Of a stretch of DNA of 64,000 bases, positions 34,090 through 47,096 are shown piece after piece. A program made the translations under genes and the position numbers. Position 1 is the stretch's first letter. Each line of letters starts with the position of its first letter. The notes beneath the pieces are model-generated. The model was not told where the DNA came from, made no database searches, and saw only the letters and a program-made list of their open reading frames with translations. This DNA is from Eutypa lata (Eukaryota > Ascomycota > Sordariomycetes > Xylariales > Diatrypaceae), in the NCBI GenBank assembly GCA_022661535.1, contig JAKULF010000006.1, positions 3,095,001-3,159,000 of the forward strand, written 5' to 3'.

Positions 34090-36141
34090 ACCCGCATCGG
34101 GGAGATAGATGATCGCGAAGATCACTGTCTACATACGTATGTATGTTTCCGATCTCGTGATCGTTATGTATACACAGTATAATGCATAAAATAAAAATCC
34201 AATATTGTCTTAATGTCCGAAGAGCAGTCCTTTCCGATCTACAAACGTGCGTTGGTGACCGGGAGCACATCTCCTAATTGGGAAGTACCTCGGCAGAGTT
34301 TAGTGTACATACGTGGTTTAGTTAGGAGCCCAGAGCTAAGGCTAGCCCGGCTGGCTAAAGATCGGCGCGTCGGCTTCTTCCATTTGACGTAGGTACGACG
34401 GGAAGTACAATATCTGAAGTATTTTCATATGTATGTCGGCAGGAAATGACTGGCATAATGTCGACATACGTATGACGAACGTCTATGGAAGTATCCATAT
34501 ATACTACCTACCAGCCTGCACAAATAGGCAACGGAGCCAGAACTGAAAAGTCCATCCGAATCCCGTTCTATAGATCGCATTAGGTAGATTCCCCAGATGG
34601 GTGACACAAAAGCTCCGAGAAGGTTTTCATCCAATAGCGACGAGTTTAAAACCCATGACGGTTATGTCATCAGGCTAAGCTCTGTCATGGAACGAAATAG
34701 AGAAAGCATTCCGCGCCTCTAGAATTTCTTCTAGAACACCCGTACTAGGGGGCTTCTATGTATGTACGTAGGTAGCCACACAATCGCAAATCGGAGAAGG
34801 GACCAAATGAAGTTTCTACACCGGAGTTACTCTCCCACTTTATGTATGAGGTACGTAGTCATGACCTAGGTGGTTAATTACAGCTCATTATCATTTAAGC
34901 ACGAGGTCTCTACGGAATAATTCCGAAATATGAAGTCCCTATGCAGGTGAGCAGGCGACCGCCTTTTCAATTGCTGTTGGTGTGATTTGCTGGGCCACTT
35001 TCACATGCTTTCATACTTCAAGTAGTTAACTACGTGTATAATTGTATGATACACGCATGAAAGTGAAAGACTAGCTAGCTGAATCAATGTAATTAACTCA
35101 TACATTGAATGAAAGAACATGTGTATATTTTATAAGTACTTACTAGTTATGAATTAAGTTATATGACACGAATTAGAGGCATATATATTCGTCCTTGTTC
35201 AGAAGTGGCTGTTTACTTACATATTAAAGTTTCAATTCTAAGACCCTACGCGAACGGAGTCGGCTTATGTAAGCTCTCAAGTGACATCTTTAACAGGGAC
35301 CCTTGTGGGACCTCAATCATCAATGTTGGAGGGAGCGCGGCGGGATAGACGCTCCGCTTGGTTTCCGCGACCTCAGGTTTAGGGATTGACTGTCCCGCAT
35401 TCGCAAAGCCTGTGAGAATCACCGCCATAACGGGAGCCGAGAAGCCCGGCGAACCAGGTATGCATGTCATTGAATTGTTTCTATACCTACGCACACAAAA
35501 GTTACTCTTTTTAATCTTATCCATTCGGGGAGTTTGTTCTCTCCATTGCCATCAAGCTAAGCATTATCAATTTTCGAGCTGGTCGTGTAAAAGTGCGGTG
35601 GTCCACACAACGGGAAGTCCGCGTTAGAGCTAAACGGGTGCCGCGAAGTCCGTGTATGAAGAGTGGCTGAGTCGCAAGTCGGCAGCTTTCATTGCGAACC
35701 CTCTTCTTATTATTAGTTACCACGTTGTTGTTGGTATTATCACTAGTTAATCTGTCGTTCAAATCCGTGACCGTCTTTCGGGGTTCAAGCTTTAGCTACT
35801 TGTTTTTTTCGGCCGTAGCTTTCGAGCACGCCTATCATATTGCGCTCACACCAGAGGGGGCGAATGGGGAGCGATTGACTCGAAATTCGGCCAGGGGATC
35901 GATCCTGACGCTATCCGTCTCTTCCATCGAACCCTTAACCTAATAATTAACGTTAGAACTAACTAACGGTTAACCTCTTTTGCGCATTTGTTTGCTCCTG
36001 CAGCAAGCCCGTGTGATTGATTATTCGCCAAACCAACAACGCGCTCGAAATTGTCTTCAACTATAATTTCCTTGCGCAGGCGCATTTTCTTTCCTACGTG
36101 GTGGTTCCGCGCGCGCTTCGTCGCATCGTTCGTTTCTCGAA
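34090..36141. other. Long spacer upstream of the FarA/CTF1 gene
   Basis: About 2 kb with no supported gene. The open frames are short and overlap on both strands. It likely holds the promoter and long 5' leader of the downstream transcription factor, as usual for fungal regulators. Confidence 0.45.
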
Positions 36142-39100
36142 ATGGAACTCGACGTTACTCCCACCGACTCGTTGGGGGGCGCAGGACAACAGCAGCATAC
36201 GACGTCCTCATCGCAACCATCCTCGCTGAACGATAGCAATGGGCCGCCGGCCGCGACCACGTCGACACAGAATGCGCAAGGCCAACCGAGCTTCCGAAGG
36301 TTTGACACACCCGGCGTTCTTGCGCTATGAACGATAGTCGTATACATAGATGAGCTAACGTGTATATGAATGTCAAAAGACAACGCGCATCGAGAGCTTG
36401 TGAGGTATGTATTTATATATAAAAACCATCACTTATTTTTATATTATGAAGTTTCACCATGCCTTCAATGTTATGTATGAGATGGGAAAAGGAAAAGGGA
36501 TGGAATTGTTTGTTTCTGCAATATTATCCTTTTTTGTCGTGGGGTTGTCTTGAGTGCGGATCCGAGTTCCCCCCCATCTCAACCGTGCCGAGGTATCTTG
36601 ACAACGGGACCTCGTCGCAATGCCGCGCATCAAACCAATCGCCCGGCTCCCCCTCACTATTAAATATAACTGTAACTGACCACATTGCTATCAATAACAG
36701 ACTTGTCACGCCAGAAAGGTACGAATCGATCCTCATCGTCCCACCCCAGTACTACCAGTTATATCCAATATATTAGGGTCGCGCACCGATGTCATGGCTA
36801 TTTGATGATGTAGCTACATACCTTGAAGAGGACGTCGCCCATTAACTCAAATTGAAACAGGTACGATGCGACGCTGCCAGTCTAGGGGTTCCATGTACAA
36901 ATTGCGTCGCTTTTCAAATCGAATGCAAGATACCACAACCCAAGAGAAAGAAGACACAGGCTTCGACCGCCAAAGATTCAGATAGGTCCGTCGACTTCAG
37001 TCCTAACATTTACCCGACCTAGTCATCCTCCCTCGCATGGAAAGCTAACTCCGACTCTATAAGCGAACGTGGTGATACTATCGACAATGACTCTCCTCAG
37101 TCAAGCTCCGTCGGTGGCTCTAACAACACGTTCCCGGCGAGGCCAGTTGTATATCACTCGTCAGAGGGTACACCATCAAACACATTAACAGAGGCTCAGG
37201 CTCGGAAACAGGAGGTCGATAATAGAACCTACGTCGATTTAGTAATGAAGCCGAAATTTACGAGAGCACCCATCACCGATGCCGGCAGGGTGGCTTTTCT
37301 GGGCGAATCGTCTAATTTCACCCTCCTAGTTCACGATCGGCACGGCGATTCCGATGTCGTACATTACCCTCTCCCTGAGAATGTCAGGGGATCGCGGGCC
37401 AGGTTAACAGAATTGGACAATATCGAGATCGACATACTTCATCAGCGGGGAGCCTTTCTCCTTCCTCCGAGATCGCTTTGTGACGAGCTCATCGATGCCT
37501 ACTTCACATGGGTACACCCTATCGTACCTGTCATCAACAGAACTCGCTTCATGAAGCAGTATAGAGATTCCAAGAACCCACCCTCACTCCTATTATTACA
37601 GTCCGTCTTGCTTGCCGGCTCACGCGTCTGTACCAACCCGCAATTGATGGACGCCAATGGCTCCACTACCCCTGCTGCCCTAACCTTCTACAAGAGGGCA
37701 AAGGCGCTCTATGATGCTAACTATGAAGATGATCGAGTGACCATTGTTCAATCCCTTATCCTCATGGGGTGGTTCTGGGAAGGTCCAGAAGATGTAACTA
37801 AGAACGTCTTCTACTGGACCAGAGTCGCCGTCAACATCGCTCAGGGTATAGGGATGCATAGGAGTGTGGAAGGCTCGCAGCTGAGCAAAGCTGACAAGAG
37901 GTTGTGGAAGCGTGTTTGGTGGACAATATTCACACGTGATAGATCATGCGCAGTAGCTCTTGGTCGGCCGTGTGGAATTGACTTGGACGACTCAGATGTA
38001 GACATGATCACTGAAGACGACTTTATCGAGGATGAGCCTGGCCTTCAAAGTACCTATGGCCCGGATCCTGTTCACGTCCAGTTCTTCCTACAATACGTCA
38101 AGCTCTGTGAGATTCAGGGGCTGGTCCTCTCCCAGCAGTATTCAGTGGCGTCCAAGGGCCGACCGAAGAACGCCATTGACCTTACTCACAGCGACATGGC
38201 ATTGGCAGACTGGTTGCAGAACTGCCCTAAATCTGTGTATTGGGAAATGTCACGTCATCACTTTTGGAGCGCCCTTTTACACCTCTCATACTATACCACC
38301 CTATGTCTTCTTCACCGGGCACATATGCCTCCAAGTTCAAGCCATGCCGCGAGATTCCCAGACGACATATCATATCCATCGAGAAATATTGCCTTTCAAG
38401 CGGCAGGCATGTCTACCTCGATCGTCGAAAACTTGTCGGCTCACGATCAACTCCGGTATTGTCCGGCCATTATTATTTATAGCATATTTTCTGCACTCAT
38501 CATGCATGTATACCAACTACGCTCACCCGTCCCCACGATCCAACAGGTAACACATGACCGAATCCGAATATGCATGACGGCCCTCAAAGAAGTTTCCAAG
38601 GTATGGCTTGTGGGAAAGATGGTATATACGCTATTTGAATCCATTCTAGGCAATAAGGTTCTCGAAGAGAAGTTACAGAAGGCGGCTGGAAAGCGCCATA
38701 AAAAGGCACAGCAGGCCTTCGCTCAACTAGAACAGCATCAGAGACAGCAGGACACTTCCAAGCGGAAGTTCGACGACATGGCCATCGACTTCAGTGTCAA
38801 CAGCGTCAACACCCCGATCCACCAAGAATCCTACGAGCGGTCAAGGCCACAGACGCCCCGGAACGAGTCGACGCAACAAGGCCACCCGCACATGGGACCT
38901 CCCCTGAACTCGCCACAGCAGCAGCACGTCAAATCCGGGGATACCTTCATGGGAGGGGCCAACAGCCGGCCGCACACGCGACCAGCGACGCCCTTCAACC
39001 CCTCCTTCTCCGTCCCCGCGACGCCTCCCGATCTCTACCTCGTGACGCGCAACTCGCCCAACATATCCCAGTCCCTGTGGGAGAACTTCCAGCCCGACCA

Positions 39101-39970
39101 GCTCTTCCCCGAGAGCACCATGTCGCAGATGGCATCGCCGGCTGCGCAGAACCTGGACCCGGACCTCATGGCCCAGATGCAGGCGGGTACGTCATCATCC
39201 CCACCACCACCACAGTACCCCTCCGCGCAAGGCGCCACCACCACCACCACCAGTAGCAGTAGCAGTCTGCAGCACCAGAGCCCCAGTAGCTTTTTCTCCC
39301 AGATCCACCAACACCATCACCAACAGCAGCAGCAACAGGGGCGACGGCGCGTCTCGCCCAAGCACGCCGTCGCTACTTTGTTCTCCCCTATACCACCACC
39401 ACCACAACATACTAACGGTCTCTCGCGTCCAGGACTCGGAGGATTCGGTCAGACAACCACCGGGAGCAATACCGACAACCAGCAACAGCAACAGCAGACG
39501 ACGACGACAGCAGCGGCTACTAGTAATGGTGGCGGTCATAACCTGTGGCAGCAACAGCAGGATTTCAATACCCAACCGCAACAGCAACAGCAGCAACAAC
39601 AACAACCGCAACCGCAACCGCAACAGCAGCAGCAACAACAACAGCTCCCCGACGGCCAGAGCCCGAGTGATAGCTGGAGTACCGCGTCGGCGCAGGGGCA
39701 GGCGGTGCCGACTAATTTCAATGTCGAGGACTGGTATGTTCTGTTTTGTTTTTCTGTTGTATTAAGTCTCACGTTCGAATTTTCTATAATCTTTCTTTCC
39801 CCTCCCCCCCTTCCTCTTCCCGTGAACTTATGTGTGTTTGTTATAATACAGCACTGCAAGTTAATAGAGCAGTTAACTGATGGGCTTACACGTTCACCAG
39901 GTTCCAATTCTTCGGCCTCAATGGCAACGATATAAATTTCGGCGATCTTGATACCTTCCCGGTGGCTTAA
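36142..39970 (+). CDS. Zn2Cys6 transcription factor, FarA/CTF1 (cutinase/fatty-acid regulator) type
   Basis: Six exons (36142-36299, 36380-36404, 36701-36718, 36861-36985, 37064-39733, 39901-39970) give 1021 aa. Exon 3 is an 18-nt micro-exon encoding TCHARK. With it the zinc cluster is complete: C60-x2-C63-x6-C70-x8-C79-x2-C82-x6-C89. The fungal_trans domain spans about 220-560 (RGAFLLPPRSLCDELIDAYF, WVHPIVPVINR, KRVWWTIFTRDRSCAVALGR, DVDMITEDDFIEDEPG). The C-terminal region is very rich in Gln, Pro and Thr, and the last exon ends FGLNGNDINFGDLDTFPVA, an acidic-hydrophobic tail conserved in the family. FarA, FarB and CTF1 activate fatty-acid beta-oxidation, lipase and cutinase genes through a CCTCGG element in the nucleus. 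I cannot separate FarA/CTF1-alpha from FarB/CTF1-beta. Confidence 0.88.
39187..39647. repeat. CAG/CAA and CCA trinucleotide tracts inside the regulator gene
   Basis: Runs of CAG/CAA encode polyglutamine (for example QQQQQQQQQPQPQPQ), mixed with CCA/ACC and AGT runs that encode Pro, Thr and Ser. They lie in the activation region of the FarA/CTF1-type gene and are probably length-variable between strains. Confidence 0.85.
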
Positions 39971-42240
39971 GCCGGGGGCGCATTGAAAAGCCTTGCCGAG
40001 GCTGACTGGACCAGGGGCTTTTGGTCTCTATTATATGATACATATATGATACGTATCAAGCGTGATGATGATGAGTAGAAAGAAAAATTCCCATGTGCTC
40101 TGAAGAGGATGTATTCCATTAAAAACTCGGCTCCAAACACAAAAAGAAGTCTTCATAAATTCAGCATCAGTTTGACGACTAGATAGCTTGTTAGCTACTG
40201 TATCACCTTACGGCCTTCATTCTTCGTTTAGCTAGGCGTCTAGGTCACTTTGTTCTTCCCTCTTCTTCTCGCATTGGGCTGAAAGGTAGATAAAGGGGCG
40301 ACGGGTAGGATCTCATGCCATGTTCGTCACGTTACCTGTATGTTTTTTATATATATAATGGTCCAACGTCCAACTGGCGGGTCAGGCTGGAAGACGGCAT
40401 GGAGGGCAGGGCATGGAGGGAAAGGGATGTCTTTATTCTTCTACCATAAGCATGTATTGTCTATATGCGTGTATAGGTGGAATCGAAATACTGTTAAAGT
40501 AAAATAACGACCCGTAAACAGCGAAGAAGTGATGAAGAGACTTGAGGCGTGGAGAGTCTTTCACCACTAAATATGTGTAGTTTTGACCTCGGCAAGAGCT
40601 GAATATGCCACCAGCCTTCCTAGGTATCTCTAGAAACGTCTTCGAGGCTTTTATATATATTTAACCCTCGCCAGTCTACAACCCGCGGTTTATTCTACCG
40701 TTCACTAATACCTATCACATTCTAAACGGCTTGGTGCCACACACGGAAACATTGCCGACCTAAGATAGCGTACAAGCCGAGTCACTTCTTAACACGATCG
40801 GTTTTCTAGCTACATAGTTACTTAATGTTCAAATATCACCTAACATTTTCTTAAAAAAATATTTCGCCATCTAGCGCATAGTATAGCTTCTTGCCCGTCT
40901 TCCTTTTTCCTTTTTCCTTTTTCCTTTTTCCTTTTTCCTTTTCTTTTCGTTTTCCTTCTTTTTCATTTTACCAACTTTAACTGAGAACTAAATAATACCG
41001 CTTTGGTATTGTCTCGTGAGGATATCACAACAATTCCCGGAACACAAATAACGGCCGACGGTTACTCCCTAGGGGTTCACGGCCATCGGCTTCATCATTT
41101 ATTCAGGTGTGGGGACATCTCAGTGGACGAGATAGGACTCTCTCACTCTGCCTGGGCTATCTGGGGCGATCCTAGTTAGGATCTATCTAGCTCCAGTAAA
41201 GTGGTCCTAGTGAAAGGGATCTGTCAGCTAATGCTAATTAAAACTATTCTAGTTAAGGGAATCTTACTTTTCGGCACAGTTACGTGATCGATCTGTCAAC
41301 TATTACATCGCTTGGTCCTAATCTTCATGTTCTTCTTACCAATCGGCGGTTGGTAAGAATCGCCAACGTAATTCATCCACGTATGAGGTCCCGAAAAGGT
41401 GGGTTAAAATACTATCTAAGCTCGGTGTGCTTAGTGGGGGTTCGTCTTGTCAGATCGCCATGGGAGTTAGTTACTTCGTAAGTTATGAATGAAACGGTTA
41501 CATTATGGTAGGCGAGTACCTCATTCGTATCATTTGGTGGGGTAGTCTGTATAACCCTCATGTTGCATTATTATCGAGGCTATTGAAAATAATTGCCTTG
41601 TTGTCAGATAGCCTTCTATAAAACTAGCTGGAAGTAGGCACGGCTGAGGCTGGGCAAAAAGCACCGAACCAAGCCGTTGGATTCATGCGATAACACGGCA
41701 TTTGGTGGCGGTAATTGATCACATTCCCATATCCAATGATATTCTCTACCATAAAAATGTATGTATGCAACCCAATTATTGGACGCGAGTAGGTGTGAAG
41801 GATTGCCCAGGAAATGCCATTGATTACTGAACTTCGGATAAGGGTTCCTCTGGATGACCCCATTATTGATGGGTATTATAAGGGACAAGGTATTGTGATT
41901 AATGATCATACAAGGGACAACGACGACGAGCACCGGTTACAGTTAGTAGCCCTTACAATTTGCCTTGAACAATTCTAGATCGAATTATGAAAGGGTATAT
42001 TTGTAAACAAGGCCAGTGATTATTCGAATACCGAGGCAGGAAATGCGCAATAATAGAAACAGGCCCGAAGCTTACGGGGAGTAGATGAGAACCCGAATCG
42101 TGAAGTTAAATAACACTGTCTACCTCTAGCTATCATATCTTCGTACGAATCTTCTATCGTCAGTCCGAATTCACATATATCCCGAATAACTAACTACTTA
42201 CCTTAACTTACCTTACCTACTACACAATAACGAAATCACC
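39971..42240. other. Long spacer, no supported gene
   Basis: About 2.3 kb. It includes the 3' UTR of the regulator, a heptanucleotide repeat (listed separately) and only short frames. The pyrimidine-rich and TTACC-rich stretch just before 42241 is probably the tautomerase promoter. Confidence 0.5.
40902..40943. repeat. (CCTTTTT)n heptanucleotide repeat
   Basis: About six tandem copies of CCTTTTT in a pyrimidine-only tract, downstream of the transcription factor gene. Confidence 0.9.
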
Positions 42241-43027
42241 ATGCCCCTCTGGGAGATCTTCCATACTGCCAACGCGTTCAACACGCCCCAGTCCAAAGCA
42301 CTGATCGCCAAAGACATCACCGCATGGTACACAGCCGTCGGCCTTCCGGCCTTCTACGTCAACATCTTATTCCGGCCCATGGCTGGGGAAGACATGTGGA
42401 TCGCCGGGAAGCCGGCAGCCGCCTTCGCGGGGGACCCCCAGGTGAGTTTTGCGAGAGATATAGAGAGAGCCCCCCTACCCCATATTTCGGGTTTGTAGTC
42501 TGTCTGGAGAGCTCTTTGTCTTCTAGTTACACCATACCATTGAATTCGATTCACACTCTCTGGATAAGTGGTGCTTGGTGCTCTCAAAACGGACGTAGAG
42601 TACTAAAGATGGTATTTACTAATTCTGAAATCGTGCGATAAAGGCAATGGAGAGGCCCTTCGTGCGCTTCAGCATCCAGCACATTGCCCGCCATAGTCCG
42701 GACGAGACCGCCCAGGCGAATATGTGCGATAACATAGACAAGGTATATCGCCCCACCCCCCCCCCCCCTTTGTCTATTTTTCTTCTCCTTTTTCTACTAG
42801 CAAAATTCTTCGTTTTACGAGCGATGAAGAAACTCATATTATGGCAACCATTAACCCTTTCCAATCCATAGCTGCTCTCGCCGCACCTAGAGAATTATGA
42901 TTGGGAGTACAATGTCATGGAGCCTCCTCGTGCCTTGTGGCGAATCAATGGCATTGTTCCGCCGGCTTTCGGCAGCGAGGGTGAGAAGAAGTGGGCGGTG
43001 CAGAATAGGGCGACTAAGGACTACTGA
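42241..43027 (+). CDS. Tautomerase-superfamily protein, cis-3-chloroacrylate dehalogenase-like
   Basis: Three exons (42241-42441, 42644-42742, 42872-43027), all in phase 0, give 151 aa. The protein begins MPLWEIFHTANAFNTP, so Pro1 (after Met removal) can act as the catalytic base or acid of the tautomerase superfamily. ALAKDITAWYTAVGLPAFYV, PFVRFSIQHIARH (the arginine/histidine strand) and WEYNVMEPPRALWRINGIVPP follow as in cis-CaaD-like (Tautomerase_3) proteins, which are normally about 150 aa. These enzymes act on small unsaturated acids or have unknown natural substrates. Introns of 202 and 129 nt sit at the same phase. It is cytosolic (no signal peptide). Confidence 0.85.
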
Positions 43028-44623
43028 CTGATTGTTGTTTGAGGAATGGCCGGTGGACGGCTCCAGAAAAAAATTATGTGTCATCAGGCAAATAGGGGGC
43101 CCAGGCTCGGGTATATTGGGAATACCCCTTAGTTAGTTCCCAGTCAATTCCATATCTTTGAACAACTGCCAGGTCTCGAGGCAAGCACCTCAGCTCCGTA
43201 TACTATTTTATTGAGCTGGACTTGCACATCTATGTTGGGTACCTTATTATTCAGTGTTGTTAATGTTATATCCCCTGCCGCGATCTACTCGATATTTTAT
43301 AGTTAAGATGACTGTCTCAATTGGCTACCGTTTGCTTTCGTATTCATATAGTTATGACTATATCTTCTATTTATTAATGACGAGAGCTGGCTTCTATTCA
43401 TCCCCGTGATGACCATTTTATTTCCAAGGTGCTCCCACAAAGACATGATAATATACGTGAATAATGAAACTCGCTTTTTAATAGATTTTATCTATCCGAA
43501 TAATACATCAATGTGCGGTTTAGGGCTCTGCCATGACTTAAACTAACATATATATATCAAGAATGAACTCTGCCGGGTTATTTGTCTATAGAACATCGGG
43601 AATAACTATCCAGCCAACTAAATAATCTCAATGTTCTCTCCACTAGATAACTATCAAAGAACTCGACGTAGAGAGGATTGCTGGGTCTGTCTGGGGGGTT
43701 TATTTATATTATGCTTGAACCCTGTTTAGAGGAAGAAATCCACCCTTTAATAGATATTGTTCTCCCCTGGAAGAGCAATGAGACCAAAAGGCGCAGGCCT
43801 GTGAGAGAATCCGTATATCTCATCTCCCAAATCCCCTATACCGAGGGGAAGCAGGCTCCACCTGATCATCCAGTCATCGGTTCTATTTAGCTGCCAACCT
43901 AGACAGAAATAAACAGATGGTCCACCGGCTGCTGCTCGATTCAGAATCCCGAAAGCACGATCTTTACCAAGCTCCCGGTACTCGTGACTACCCAGGGCCC
44001 AGGGGTAACGCCGTGTTTCCAAAAGCGAGCGACCACTAGACAGCTGGCCAAACTCACCGAGTCCTTTAGGAACCACTTTTACCTGCAACCTTACGTCTCC
44101 GGCTTTAATCCTTGGTTTAAAAAGCCCAAACCAGTTATGCATGAAATTGAAGCGTGGGCTGCAACCTAGCTAACTTCACGACGGAGCGATGTATTCTGGC
44201 GGCAAATGCAAGGGCTCCACCAATGAGGCCAGGGACGTGTGAGGAGGTTTCTTGAGAGCCCAGAAGAAGCTCCTGCGCAGGTTGCCTTCCTATAGTCTCG
44301 CTATATGTGTGTCATTCAAAACCTCGGCGAAATGGTGCGAGATGTCAGACAAGGCCGGGAGAGTATCCTTCGAATGCGCGGTTTTCTGAGAAGAGTACTG
44401 GACGATTACAGTACCTCCAGGGGCTGGCTGCTCTCGAAGTCACCACTGATCCAGGCTATAGCGGTTTCGTAATCCATATTGGGGGACTCGTATGCCTGGG
44501 CTGACCCAAGAGCGTACACATCATCAGTAGCATTGCCACATGCAACTACATCGGGATTCAATGGTATCCTAAGGATAGGTACAGAGCCCCTTGTAAGAAC
44601 CCCTTCTTGGCAATTCCAAGATG
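43028..44623. other. AT-rich spacer, no supported gene
   Basis: About 1.6 kb. An ATG-started minus-strand frame at 44142-43747 (131 aa, beginning MHNWFGLFKPRIKAGDV) is the longest. It has no recognised relatives and no clear splice support. Confidence 0.4.
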
Positions 44624-44946
44624 TCAGGACACAAGCGGCCAAGGATGAATTGCGGCAAATATGACTCCTATTTGAGGATTCTGTCTCCCAATCTGTAGCA
44701 TCGCCTTGCATGATGCAAAGTGCATAAATCCATATATATATATATATAAAGAAGATGCATTTCTCGAGCAATCCTTACCGCATCTTTTTGTACGGCGGAC
44801 AATTCGTCGTTTGAAATTCCTGCAAGCAGTCTTGCTTCGGAGGACTTGGACAGATGAAGTTGAGATATAGCTAGTGCTGGGTCTAGTGGGTAAGAATTGA
44901 GTTGCTTCCGCATGGCGGGGACTATGTTTCGCAATGCAGTTGCCAA
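44624..44946 (-). CDS. Possible small two-exon protein, unknown
   Basis: An ATG at 44946 opens a 56-codon frame (SSEARLLAGISNDELSAV) that ends at a GT donor. A 74-nt intron (44778-44705) with an AG acceptor leads in phase to 26 more codons (LQIGRQNPQIGVIFAAIHPW) and a stop, 82 aa in all. The first exon looks protein-like (mixed charged and aliphatic residues) and a TATTTATA-like element lies upstream. I do not recognise the family. The intron contains an (AT)n run at 44732-44749. It may also be the start of a longer gene or a relic. Confidence 0.35.
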
Positions 44947-47096
44947 TTTTTTATTTGAAGAACAACATAGAAGCTGGTGATATGTCGCAGTATAAATAGC
45001 GTTATTGCCACTAGAGCAATAACGGTTCCGTTTTTGTACGCAATATGATAGAACATCGTTTGAGATAGCCTTTGGTAACTGTCATTTGGAAAGGAGTGGG
45101 CCTAACATATACAACGTTAACCCCGTTGTTATTGTCAATGAAGGGATGCCACAGCCTGCAAGATATTGGGAGCCTCCAAAACATACCCGATTGCAACCCT
45201 ACGATGCAATTAATGGAGCATTTGTATGTCTTCTCAGGCCCCGTACAAAACTCAGCAGTGATCATAAAGAGGAATTGCAATAGGGGAATCATTGGGTTCT
45301 CTAGGGTCTGCTTTGCTCGCTGATGGTACGCGATCTCGTCGTCTCAGATTTAGACTTTAAAGACAGCGGTATGTGTCTGATGAACTGTTCAGGTCCAGGT
45401 GAAGGTCTTTCATCAGGCAAACGAAGTTTTTTATCTTAGCGTAACGAGCAGATATTCACAGAGTTCGCAACCATCGCTTGCGGACTGGCTTAGTTTTGGT
45501 AGTCTGGGATATGTATCATCGTGATTGTACGTGCAGTAGCATGCTCGTAAAAGCTGAACGGTCAATTTACCGCTGTTGAAATCATCCCACTCATTGAACC
45601 ACTGCCTAGAGGCTAATGTGGACGTCACAAGGTGCTTTTTGACAGTTATCCCATAGGTTGACAGGCTCAAGATTCTCGTGGTCCATTTCTCTGCTGTTGC
45701 AAGGCTATAATAGTTATAGAATCAACTCGCCCCTCACACAACTATTGAATACTCAACCAACATTTACTCCGCTTGAGTCAATGTGAGGAGATGAATAGGT
45801 TGAGCCCAAGTGGAGTGAGGCTCCAGATGCTGATGTCACGTGAGACCGTAATAGTCAACGGTGATCAGCAAGATTATAGGTATCTTGCAGTATGCTTTAA
45901 TAATAGACGTTGTATTGTAAGACGTTGGTTAAGACTGTTACGGTATGCACTATGAATTTATGGCAGACTACTCATTTTTGGACAAAGGAACTTGATATAG
46001 CGAATTCAACGTGCTATTTTATCTAGACACTCACCCGGTCATTGTACATAACATTGCTGGAAAATGGATGATACTGGAAGCTCTTATGCTCTCGTGCTTT
46101 GTTCCATATTATAAGGGATATCTACTAGCTATAGGGGGTTTATTACATACATATCCTTAGGTAAGTTGCATAGTAACATGTAGTGGGCTGTATAAGATTA
46201 TCAGGGCGGGTTAAAGTGCTATGACGACTAACTGCGGCTGTCCCAGAGTGGTGGGGTTGTTAACTACTGGGCCCATAAGCAGATAAGCCACGGCATACAA
46301 GGCCACATAGCAAGGCCACATACCTACCAAAGCTGGTCACAGTGCGTACTGTATTATACCTATTATAGTATAGCGCCTACGCGGCTGGTTTGGGTGGATT
46401 GCATGTACAACCGGCTGGGCTCAATCCGGTATTGCAGGTAGGTATTGTACATAATTAGGTACAAGTGACATGACATGTGTTGCAGTGAACGCGACGACGG
46501 ATTTAGCGAACTAGAAGCCAATCTGGCAGTGTCAATTAATGCTAATGTCAATGTCGTTGAATCGCTCACCACCAACCATCATCACCCATTCACATCATCA
46601 TACTTACCAACAATTCCCCTCCAAGCACAAAGCAGATAAAATATACCATACGAATACATTGCGCAGACTACCATCCCAACTGTTTAACATTTTTACCATC
46701 TCTTCTTGACATAATCGATTGGTTAGGTACCATCAAATCATTCCCTTTAGACCCTAAAAAGGACACACCGTTCGTTACCTTTTTGGTTCTTCCTTTGCAG
46801 CCCTTACTAGGGAGCGATAAGCTACTATCCGCAACCGCAACTACCTAACCTTAGGTTGTCAGCCGTTTCTTCTTACCACGTCAGATCTGCGTGACAACCT
46901 CAATGCTGATATTAACTTGAAAATCTCACCCCTTTTCTAGCTTTGATGCCTAGAGTTTATTCACCCGCTTCGTGCGGATTTCAGCCTCAGCCGTCGCCGT
47001 AGCCGTAGCTGTAGCCGCAGCTTTGGCCGATAATCCTCCTATTACCTTGCCTTGATCTTGTCGTCGTCTGCCAGGGATATAGTCGATTCACCGAAA
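44947..47096. other. Spacer holding a HET-like fragment
   Basis: About 2.1 kb with no intact gene. One fragment resembling a HET N-terminus (45431-45615) is listed separately. The part from 46600 to 47096 is pyrimidine-rich and probably the promoter and leader of the LysM gene. Confidence 0.45.
45431..45615 (-). pseudogene. Fragment resembling the N-terminus of a HET-domain protein
   Basis: The minus-strand frame reads LPKLSQSASDGCELCEYLL, close to the segment that precedes many fungal HET domains (LxxSAxxGCxxCxxL). The frame stops at once afterwards, and upstream (to about 45680) the coding-like sequence MDHENLEPVNLWDNCQ sits in another frame. No HET core motifs follow. It is probably a remnant of a heterokaryon-incompatibility gene, a family with rapid turnover in moulds. 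Short, so tentative. Confidence 0.4.

Noticed and set aside
39195..39641. Polyleucine-like minus-strand frame
   Set aside because: Mirror of CAG/CAA tracts in the regulator gene (CTG/TTG on the other strand).
43747..44142. 131-codon minus-strand frame beginning with ATG
   Set aside because: Unrecognised, no splice context, and composition similar to random translation; mentioned only in the spacer note.
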